A stretch of DNA of 64,000 bases from Meloidogyne chitwoodi (Eukaryota; Nematoda; Chromadorea; Rhabditida; Meloidogynidae): NCBI GenBank assembly GCA_015183035.1, contig JACZZP010000010.1:310001-374000 (forward strand), given 5' to 3'. Shown piece after piece: positions 50,201 through 62,200 of the stretch (positions within the stretch are counted from its first letter, which is position 1; every line of letters begins with the position of its first letter). The position numbers and the translations under genes are program-made. The notes under the pieces were generated by a model. It searched no databases and was not told where the DNA came from. It saw only the letters and a list, made by a program, of their open reading frames with translations.

Positions 50201-53200
50201 TTTATTTATTTTCTCTTTTAAATTTAATTTTATATATCTTTCAAAACACTCTTGTACACATTTTTACTTTTTCATTGCTTTAACCCCTTCCTTTCATTTG
50301 GCCATTTACCTTTCTTTTATTTTTATTTATCACTCGTCCATAATATCGTAATTATAAAAGATCAACACACCCAATTGATCACCTTTCCTTTAATTTTGAA
50401 ATGAAAAATCAAGACTCTAATGTCACATTTTGAAATTTAACCTTTGAGTCTCACCTATTTTTACATAGAAAACGTCCATTTGAGTCTGTAAATAAAAAAA
50501 GTATTAAAAGTTAGAGTCTCAAGACTCTAATGGTTAAGTTGATAAATTGAATGTTGATATTCTGGGAGTAAATAGTAAAATTGACCGACTGCCGACCTGT
50601 CAGATTATTTAATTTTGTCCAGTCTATGACCACCTAATTTTTTGCCTAAGCTGAAACGCAAACATAAAAGGTACAAAATGCTTACAAAACCTTGAGCAAT
50701 TCTTTTATTTTTTTCAATTTTCTGAAAAATATTTTTTTTTATTTTTTTTTAAATTTTTAAAAGTTCTTTTCGGTTATATACACAAATGTCCGCAAGTTTT
50801 TTTCTGCAATATAATATTTATTTTTTTTCAAAATTAATTTTTGGAAATTTATTTTTTTAAATTCCAAATCTTGTAAAATTTGTTAAATTTACTAATTTTT
50901 TTTCTCAAATAATTCCTTTAAAAAAATTAATTTTATATTTGCGGACATAAACTTTCGGACAGAGGTTTACAAAAGAAGGAAAAATAAAACTTTTTTTAAA
51001 TAATTATTTTATTTATTTATTCGTCCTATTCAATTAAAAAAATCTTTATATTAAAAAAATAAAAACACCTCTCTCTTTTGATCATTTTTGTCCCCATAAA
51101 TTACGCGATTTCTCTGCTTTTTTTACTTTTTTTCCCTTTAATATTGGTCAAAAAAATAAATTTAGATTTAATCTTGCTTTTAAAAAACTCTTCTTCTTTT
51201 CCCCTTTTTTCCTTTTCTCTTTTTTTCTCTGACCGACTTTTTATATTTTTTTAAAAATTATTTATATAAATAAATCAAAACAAAATAATATATATTATGT
51301 AGAATATTTCTCCATTGGCCAATAAAGGGTAGGAGACGATTCAGAGTCGGTCGGTTGTTTTTGGCCATAACTTTTTTTTAAATAAACTAATCTGATAGGT
51401 CAAAGTAGTGAAAAGAATCTACTTTTCGAGCTCTTTCGAATGACATAAAAATTATTTTAAAAGGTTTAAAATGAAAAAAGTTATACGAGATACACTGAAT
51501 CGGCCGACTCTAAATCGTCCTTTACTGGCCAATAAATAATTTATAATTATAAAGAGAGATAAGAGAATATTTATTTAAAATAATTAATTTTAATTTTTTT
51601 AATAAATTTATTTTTAAAATTTAAATCTGTTTATAAGAACACTTTTTGTGGAAAATCCAGTAGGTGTACTTATAAGCGGATTTATTCATTTCCGATCGAA
51701 TTTTTGCGGAAAAAACGTCTTAAAAAATTTGATATTTTTTTAAATTAATTATAAAAATTGCCCAGTCTTATTAAAATTTATTTTGAGAAATATTTTGGCG
51801 CTAAAAAATTTTAAAAAATTTTTAAAAATTAATTTAACCTTTTATCACCTAAAAAAATTAAAAAAATTTTTTTTAATTTTTTCGAATCGATCAAAATATA
51901 AAAAACCTTTTCTATTATTTAACCTTAACCTTTCTTTTTAATATCCTCATTTTTATTATTTTATTTTCCTCTTCCTTACCTATTAGATATCCCTCCGCGC
52001 ATACTAACCTACCTGACCATTTATTTTATTTATTTTTTTTTCAATAAATTTAGTCGATAATAACAACTCATTTTTCTTCTACTATTTTTTTCTCTGAAAA
52101 ATATAAAATTGACCATTTATCTAGTGAAAAGGTAAAAATTGCCATTTAATAGTTGAGCATTTTTGCTACATTTTATTATTTTATTTTAACTATTTTTAAT
52201 TGTAAAAATAAAATTATTATTATTTTTAATAGATTTCTTTTTTAAAATTAAATATAAAGTTAATTTTAATAAATTATTTTTTTTAAAATTATTTTGCAAC
52301 TTTCAAGTTTAGGCAAAAACACCCCATTTATTCGCAGAATAAAAATATTTTATCTTCAATTCCTTTGTTTTTAAAATTTTTTTTTGCGAATAATTGGGGT
52401 GTGTTCCTTAATAATTTTCTTTCTTTTTTTTAAATTTCGGAGGTTGATCTTTTAATTAATTTAATTTTTTAATTTTCTTTGTTTTATTAGTAGACCATAT
52501 TTTTGGGGAAAAATCAAAAAATCGGGAGACTGTCCACCCTTCGGGAAAAATCCAAAAAAATTTCTAGAGAAAGAAGAGACTCTAATTAACTCAAAAAAAT
52601 GTCAGAGAAGTTCACTCCAACATTGTGTCCTATGATAAAAAATTTTCAATTAAACAACTTTGTACACCCCCTGATCTAAAAGGTCATTTTTATTTTTTAT
52701 TTTATTTTTGTAATAAAATTAAAATTACAAAAATATAATATTTTTAATACTTTAAATGTTCTCTTTTTTAGTTAATCGGCCTTCATTTTAATTTTCTTCT
52801 CTCTTCTTTTATTTTTTCTCCGATCGGATATATTTACTACTACTTAACCAACCAAACATTCTCTTCTTCTTTTATTTTTATTTTAATCATTATTATATAT
52901 TTGGGGCAAACTTGTATATTTATTTATATGTATTTATATGTATATGTTTATTATTTAAATTATTTATTTTTTTAATTGTTCAAAAAAATTAAAAATTAAA
53001 AAAAGAGAAGAACGACCACACAAAAGCGCTTACTTTCTTTCTCTTTAAAATTCTTTTTTAAAAAAACTGACTTATTAATCTCTCTCAATATAATTTTTTT
53101 AAAGAGTTTTTATTTAAAAATACATATTTTTTTAATTTTACAATTTTTTTTAATTTTAATTTAAATATTTATTTATTTTTTAAATGTTTGTGAACACTTA

Positions 53201-56200
53201 AAAGACCTTTAAATTTTGAAAATTTTTTTTTATTTTTTTAAATTAAAAATTTAATTTTTAAATAATTTTAAAAATAAATTTAATAACTTCTATTAAATTT
53301 TAAAAATATTTTTTTATTTTTTAAAAAATGTTTTGTGACCTAACACCCTTTCTTTAATCGGAGAAGAGACTCATTAACGCGCTTCTTCGCTTTTTTTTTT
53401 GAAAAAAAATTTTTTTTTAAATTTAATTTTTGCACCTGCTTAATTAAATTAACAAAAAAAAATCTTTTATTTTTAACCACAAAATAAAAAAAAAATTTTT
53501 TTTACGCGCACTAGAGAATTTTTTTTTATTTTTTGATTATCGGCAATAGGGTAAAATTGCAAAGAGAGAAAATGTGTTAATGCATTTTTTACATAAACGA
53601 GTTCTTTTTTTATTTTTTTAGTCTTCTTTTCTGCTTAATATATTTAATTTTATTTATTATTATTTATTAATTATTTTTTAAATTTTTTTTAAATTTTTTT
53701 GGTGACTCCCGTTATAAGGACATCCGGGATAAGTAGGAGAGTTTTTCTTTTTTTAATTTTATTTTTTAATTAATTTTATAGTAAATTTAATTCTCTGTTG
53801 AATGACTCCAATAATAGCTTAATTGGACCATTTGTTCAAAAGTTATAAAGAAAGGCGCTGAACCGACCAATTTTTAAAATTTTTGAATTTTCATTTTTTA
53901 ATGGTTAAAATTTTTAAAAATTAAAATAAAATTTTAATTTTAATTTATTTTAATTATTTTAAAATTTTTAAATTAATTTTATGACTTTTAATTAATTTAT
54001 TTTCTCTTAAGAAAATTAATTTGCCCTCATTTTCCGGGTTATTTGAATTTTTGTAAAAAATAAAATAACAACAATTAATTAAATTTTTGTTTTCTTTATT
54101 TTTAAATGTATGCGAAAAAATATTTTTTTTATTATAAAAATAAAGAAAATCAAAAATTTCAAAAATTGGTCGGTTCAGTGCCATTCGTTATAACTTTTGA
54201 ACAAATAGTCCGATTAAGCTGTTTTTGGTGTCATTCAAAAGAGAATTAAATTTACTATAGAATTAATTAAAAAATAAAATTTTAGGACACTTAGAGGTCA
54301 GACATTTCATCGAAAAACAATTAAAATTTTAATAAATTAATTAAATTAATTATTTTATTGACCAAAAAGTAGCAATAAATAAATAAAAAATAATAATAAA
54401 TTAAATAAATAAAAGAAGAGCATCCGGGAAAATAAAATAAAATAATAATATTATTATTAATATTATTTTAGCTTTTCTCACGCATTCCAACACACAGAAG
54501 AGACTTTCTCAAATCATCTTTTTTGACATTTAATCCCCTTTTTTTACTTTTTTTTCTAATAAAACAGCGAAAAAATAATTTTTATTTATTTTTTAACCAC
54601 ACCGCCATTTTTTGATATTTTTTATTGGCACCGAAAGAAAAAAAATTAAAAAAATAAATAAAAATGACCAGTGTCGAAAAGTCAGTTCTTCTCCCGTTTT
54701 TCCCTTTTGCGCGTCTAAAAATTATTTTTATTTTTTTATTTTTGGTTAAAAAATTTAATTCATCAAAAAATGTTATAAATTTATTTATTTATTATTTTTT
54801 GTATTTTTATTAATCTCTCCCCAATTTTTCCTTTATATTCTCCCTTATATTTTTGTTGCTTTTTTTGCTTCCTTTTTAATTTTTAACGGATTAATTAATC
54901 ATAAAAAATAAAAAAAGGGAAAATAGGTAAAATAAAATATTTTTTTATTATTATTAAATATATTTTATTTATTTAGTATTTTTTAAAGTAAGAAAAAAGA
55001 GTGAAAATAATCGGCGCCGAAAAGACCCCTATATTTTCTTTAAATGTTGCTTAAAAAAATTATTTTTTTTTTGCAATAATTTTAATTTGTGTTTTATTTT
55101 AAATATATTTAAATCTTCTTATAAAAATAAAATAATTATATAATCGGTTTTAGATAAGTAAAAGTTTTTTAATAATAATTTTCTTTAGACTGTCCCACCC
55201 TTTTTTAAAAAAAAGATAAAAATTGAAACAAAAATAAATTTATTATTAAATTGTTAATTTTATTTTAATATTTTTTAATTATAAAAGGATTTTTTTAAAT
55301 TTATTTTTAAGAAATTTTATTTTAAAACATTTTTAATTTTTATAATAGTTTTTGCGCCGAAATGACCCCCAAAATTTTTGCTATTTTTTAATTTTTTAAA
55401 ATTATTTTTTATTTATTTTTGGATAAAATAATTTCTAAATTTAATTAAAAAAATTATATTTTATTTTTTTTGAAAAAAATGAATTTATTATTAATAATAA
55501 AACTTGTCCAGACATAAATTTAAAATTTGCGTGGTCTCGGACTTTGTACACAAAAATCTCATTTTTTAGCTTAGTACAACTGATAAAAATAAATAAATAA
55601 ATATTTTAAACATTTTTACATAGACAATTAAAAATATTATTTTTTTTAAATTATAAATATTTTCTTTGGTACTTGTACCCTTATCTTCCCCCCACCCTTT
55701 TTCAATGCCGCGCCTTTTTTTTATGCGCCGAAAAAAATATTCTGGACTGCCTTGCTTGAAAGTGCCCCAAGAAAATTTTGATGTGTAAAGGCGTGGTAAA
55801 TTTGAATTTTAAATGATAGCGTTACTTTTAATTTGTGCCATAATTTGTAAAAAATTAAAAACATTATTAAAATGAACTATGATCAATTAATTCGTAATAT
55901 TAATGAAATTGGAAACGGTGATCATGAATTAGGAAGCATTAGATTTTTTCAACAACGTGGGATTTTGCATCAAGAGCGTAACTGTGAGAAATGTGGGACC
56001 GGAATGCGGATGTCATCTAAACGAGGATCTTACATTTGGATTTGTAAGAATAGACGTTGTAAATCACAAAGAGGAATTCGAACGCAAACTTGGTTTAATA
56101 GTGGTGGTCAGGGAAGCAAATTATCCTTTTTTATTATATTAAAGTTTATTTTTTGGTGGGATATTTTGAATGGGATTAACAATTTTATGCCTCCTTTTTA

Positions 56201-59200
56201 ATTTCTGTTGTTTTGTTTTCTTTTTTTTATTAATTTATAAATGTACACATATTTACACATCAAAATTTTCTTGGGGCACTTTCAAGCAAGGCAGTCCAGA
56301 ATATTTTTTCGGCGCATAAAAAAAAGGCGCGGCATTGAAAAAGGGTGGGGGGAAGATAGGGGTACAAGTACCTTTTCTTTTATTTTTTTAAAATTTTTGG
56401 TTTTATTTTCTTCACTCACCTGATGCTTTTTTTCTTCAATTTTATCTCAAAAATTAAAAAAAATTAAATTCTTTGTATTAAAAAAATTTTTTATGATTCC
56501 TTAATTAGCTATTTTAAAACTAAATTTTTCTTTGCTGATAAAAAATGTTAGAAAATTAAAAAAAGAAAAATGTCAGTTAATTTAATAGAGGGAAGGGAAC
56601 ATTCTTTTTATTTTCTCTAATAATTTTAAATTTTATTAAAAAAAATAATTTAATATTTTTTAAATTAAAAAATACTAAATTATTTATTTTTAAAGTTTAT
56701 TAATTTTTCTTTATAAATAAATGTCAAATTATTATTTTTTTCTTTTAAAAAGGTGATAGAAAACAGTGCTTTACTTTAACACCCATTTTTCAATTATTTT
56801 TATTATTTAAAAATTTTTTAAATTAAAAAAACATTCTCATAGACTTTGTTTAACATTTTTATTAAATTTGCATAAATCAATATATTACTTGGCCAAACCT
56901 ACAATTTTTTAATCGATGCGCGTTTTTATTCACCCACAAAAATGTTATTGTTGTACACACATTTTGTATTTTATTTTTATGTATATTTTGACGGCGTACA
57001 AACAAACAAAAAAATAAAAATATTTTTCTTCTTTTTGTGCTTTTTAGTCTCTCCAACAATTCAAACATACCCCACAACAATAGCCAACGCTATTTATTTT
57101 TAAAATTATGGGAGAACTGGGACTTGGGTAAGAGAGTTGTAAGGCGCGCATTTTTATATAAAATTGTTGAATGAATCTAATTTTTTGAAATTTTGTCCAA
57201 ATATGTATTAGACTGTTACCTAACATATTTCAAAATTTCAGAATTTCTGACTTTGTATGTTCCAAGTTGTGGCCAAAAATGTCAAAATTTCGCCCATAAT
57301 TTCGAGTTTTTTGACCATAACTTGGGAAATACGGAAGCAAAAATTTTGAAATTTTCGAACTAGTTAGTTGATATAATAAAACATAAAACTACAAAATTTC
57401 AAATTTTTAGGTTTTGTCTAAATTGAAATATTTAAGTTTGCGCCTTAACACTTTTGCGCCGTAACGCCCTCAGCCCTTGATGAATGGCTTGGTTCTCGCC
57501 CATAAATTCCTTTGTCCACATAAAAATATTATTGTATTTTATTTTGTATTGTCTCTATATTGTGAGTATTGTCGGCCCCATTTTGCCTAGTTGTGTGTGT
57601 CATTCTTTTACTTTTATTTTTTCTTCAATATTATTTTTAATGCGCACCTTAAGGTCCTCAAACACTAAAATATTTCTTTTATTATATTTTACTTTTTTTG
57701 TAAATTATTTTGAGTTAAAATAGTTAAAAAAAATCCTCAACTATTTTTCGAGTGAGAAAAGGACCTCTTAATAATTAAAAAATAATAATTAATTTAATTT
57801 TTAATTATTTTATTTGCTCATCTTAAAAATAAATATTGTTGGCGAAAATTAAAAAAATAAATATTTATTTTTTTAAATTTATTTTTGTCAATTACCCACT
57901 TATATAAAATTAAATTAATTTTTTTAAATTAATTTAAAAGTCCATTTTTTAATTAATTTAATTATTACAGTATCCAATATTTTTTTTCCTTTTGACTGAA
58001 ATTGTCCGCAAGTTATCTCTTGAGATTATAATTTTAAAAATCCAAAAAATAAATTTATTTAAAAAAATATGAAAAAAAGACTTGCGAATATTAAAAGTTG
58101 AACAAACTTATTTTTTTTTAATATTTGATAAAAAAAATTTTTTCAAATTTATTTGAATTTTTTTGCCTGCAAAAGTGTCAAATATACCCATTATTATCAA
58201 ATTAAATAAAATTTATAAAAATTATATGCCAAAATTATTTATTATTTTTTTTAATTGAAAAAAGCTTATTTTAAAATATATTTTAATATTTTATTTAAAA
58301 AAAAATTATTAAAAAAAAATTATTTTCTTATCAAAAAAAAAGAAAATGTTGATTATAGGCAAAATAAATAAATTAATAAATAAAATATAGGTAATTAAAA
58401 AATAAAAAAAATTAAAATTTTTGTTTTGTGTAATAAAAACAAAGAGGGAGTATTTATTTTTAATTTTATGTTTTTCTCAATTTATTTATTTTTTCTTTTC
58501 TTTGATGTTGCGCTATAACGGGGCAATAAAAAAATTTTTATTTTTTTGGATAAAATTTCTTGGAGAATTTTATTAATTTATTTTTAAGGTATACTCTATC
58601 CTCTATTAAAATTAAAAAAAAAATTTTTTTAACCAGGTGGAATTTGTTCTGAAGCAATTTTTGTAGTTGTTCCTCTACCCTTACATTCACTACCTTCTAA
58701 AAAATTTTTTAATTTTTTTTTAATTTTTTTAATTTTAAACTTATTTCCATATAATTTTAAATATTTTAAATATTTACAACATTCCATTTTTATTTTTTAT
58801 TTTTTTATTATTATAGTATCAACAAATTCTATTAACGACAACAACAACTTTTCTTCTTTTTCTTTTTCTTCTCGCCCATCAACATTTAATTTATTTTCTT
58901 TTTCACGTTTTTGTAGTAAATGTTCATCATCTACACAAAAATTATATTCTTCAAAAAAATATTTAGCTGCTTCTTCTTGTGAAATTCAAAAAATTGGACA
59001 AAAAACTGATAATTATTTGAAAAATAAAAATAATAATAATAGTGGTGAGTCATTAAATAAATTAAAATATAATAATTAATTTAATTTAAAATAATTAAAG
59101 AGAGTATAATTTAATTAATATAGTTGGGACTTGTTATTCTGTGTTTTTAATTTGTTTATTTTAATTGTGGGCCTAGGCTAAAAATTGGACCATGTAAACA

Positions 59201-62200
59201 CCCCCGCCTTGGCTAAGAAATAAGTTTAGGATTATAATATTAAAAAGAAAAAAAAATTTTTTCAAACTTTTTTTACCTGATAGTCCCTAACCCTTACATA
59301 TGACATGGCCTTTAGCATTACAATTATTTTTTTTTATTTTTTTTTAATTAAAAAATTTATATATATTTCTAAATAATATACATATATATATATTATTTAA
59401 ATAAATAAATAAAAGAGATAAGAACGTTTGTATATTTATTTTTTATTTATTTCCAAAAGTATTCTCCCCCTTCATTTTATTGTTTTGTTATAAATACATT
59501 TTACTCTCTCTGATGTTGAGTTTTGCCTTTTTCTGAAAATTAATACAATAGGGAAGGAAAATTGTAAATAAAAGGTTTTGAAAAGAGTTTTTGAAATTTT
59601 TTATATTTTTTTAAATATTTTTTTTTCATTTAGGAAAGACATATTTTATTGGAAAAAGTCAAAGTTTATTCGATTTGACAGACAACAACAATAAAGTTGA
59701 ACAAAATAATTCAAAACAATTTTTAGAAGATCCTAAAGAATCTCTTAGAACTATAATTGCTGAAATGACGGCAATTGAGGCTGAGACTTGTGAGATGCTT
59801 GGAAGATTACAATTTAATATTCAAGGTAAAAATAAACTTTATTAGGAAATTTTAAGTTTGTGATGATGTTAGCTCGTTGGTCCAGTGGTATGACGCTCGA
59901 CTTGTGGGAGAGGGTTCCGTGTTCGATCCACGGCGGCGCCCAATATTTTTTTCTTGAACAAAATTAGATTTTATGACCTCATAAATTTATAGGAAATTTT
60001 TTAAAGTTGTTTGGGTACTGTATCTTTATCCTATTATACTTATAAACGGATTTTATTGTTTATTATTTGACAAATTTTATTTTTAATTCAATTTTATTTT
60101 TATTTTATAGCAATAATCGGATTTGCACGCATCTGCACTGGAGATGTGTTTGAAGTATCTATTCGACATGGCCACCAACGTTGGCGAACTCGTGGAAAAA
60201 CTCAGCCAGACAAATCACAGCGTTGGGACCAACAACCTCCAATTGCCTCAATTCATGTCTTATGGAATGTCCCTGTGACTGTTAGAGTAATGGAAATTGG
60301 ATTTCTTAGAGCTCGTTGTCTCAGTGAGCGACAATTTGACCCTGCCAAGTTTGCTGCAGTACAACCCCAATTAGTCACAATGAATTTAAATAGCTCTGGA
60401 AGCCTTAAATTAAGGTTAATTGTCACTTGGCTTCCTCTACTTTGTTCAAAAAGCCCTCCTCAATTACATCATTTAAAAGAGAATTTATTTAATAATAATG
60501 TTTCTCCAAGTGAGTACAATCTGCAAAATTTCTCACAGAGGTATTTGTTGATTTAAAAAATTAAAAAAAAAATTTTTTTGAAGGCCAGAACCTTTGTCAC
60601 AAAATTCTGCCTCAAACGGTAAACTTCGCCAGCATCAGTCTCAAATTGTTATTAATAATAATAGTCAAAAACGACAACAACAAAATGGGGGTAGCATTTG
60701 GCGAACTACAAGCAGCAATTCTTCTCCCTCATCCTTATTATTACAACATACAATTAATAATAAAACTTGTATTAATGAACAAACGAATGGTAAACTTAAG
60801 AATTATTTATTCGCAAACTTAAAAATTAAATAAACTTGAAACTTTAATTGAATTTTATAAGATTAAGATTGTAAACTTGAAAATAAAAAATACTCAACTT
60901 AAGATTAAATACTTAAACTTTTCTAAGTTTATTAAACATAAACATATATTTTTAGCTATAAAATAAATAAACTTGAAACTAACTTTTGCTTCAATATTAA
61001 GATAAAAATACTTCAAAGATTAAAAATTAAAAAATTATTTTTTATTTTATTTTATTTTTTTAAATAAAATTAGATGTTCACCCTTCTTCTGAACAATCTA
61101 CATCATCTCTTATCTCTTCCTCTACTATTTTAGAAAATGGCCCAGTCACTAAAGTTTGTCTTCGAGACAAGAAACGTCAACGCGAACAACGTTTAAAACT
61201 TGGTGCAAGTGTAGGGGCTGCTTTAGGAAATGTTGGTGGAATTAGTAGAGAATCAAGTAAAACAGAAAAGGATAGATGGAGATGTTCTTCTACTACTACA
61301 CTTTTGGATGATGTTTATAAAGATTTGTCAAAGTCAATTCCGACTATTGATGATGTAATTAATTTTTTTTTAATAAATTAGTGACATTTTATCCAAAAAT
61401 TTAATTTAAACAAATTTTTAGCTTTCCGCTCTTCACTCATCTAAATCTGGAAGTATTTGTGGTGGAAGCCTTGGCCACTCCAATAATGCCTTTGCCGATC
61501 CATCTTCATCTTCTTCAATATCTGAAGGTCGTGGAACTCGTAGCGGTGGTGCTAAACGAATATTTTCTTTTGTTAAAAGAGGAGGAAACGATAAATCTTC
61601 ATTAGACAAAATGACAGCCTCAGAGTGGCGTAAATCTGTCAGTCTTGCCCAAATCCCACAAAGCAAAAGTTTAGAAATTGAACAAAAAGGCTCAAAGAAA
61701 AATCAAGGCAAAGAGGTTGATGAACCTGAAGAGCCAGAAGAATTTAACGAAAATGTGAGGAAAGAGAAAGGAGTTAGGCAAGTATTTAAATAAAATATGA
61801 CAGTCAATAAATACTGGTAATAATTTTTGTGAATCAAATAGCAACTTGAAGCTTTTTCAAGATTAAACTTGAAAAAAAAAAAGAAGCACGGAAAAATATT
61901 AAAAGCGCAAACTTAAAAATAAACAACTTTAAAACTTGAAAATGAATTAAAGATTAAACTTAAGTTTTTCCAAGTTTATTAAACTTAAAATAATAAACTT
62001 GAACTTTTATTACTTATTTAGACCAAAAAGTGTTTTTTATCCTCCTGAGCCTTATGCAACTTTCGACCCACAATATTATTCTTCTAATCGTCAGGTTAAT
62101 AATGAAATTAAAAAAGAGTTTGAAAGTGCTCTTCAAACAGTAGATGCTTTACTTGATATGATTGAATGTTTACGTGTTTATTTGGCTAAATTGAGGTAAT

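Larger units (their letters stand above)
48521..58636. other. 10 kb AT-rich intron (or intergenic gap) of the RIPOR-like gene
   Basis: Overwhelmingly A/T with short homopolymer-rich text and no supported host exon. It holds a Merlin-type element (55668-56372), a TIR element (51314-51535), a long palindrome (53762-54273), a CTCCCGTTATAAGGACA end (53706) and small GC-richer patches at 50380-50660 and 57110-57480. Confidence 0.55.

Noticed and set aside
59869..59941. Functional tRNA gene
   Set aside because: The T arm and both internal boxes are good, but the acceptor stem does not pair and the anticodon arm is mismatched. Listed as tRNA-like only.
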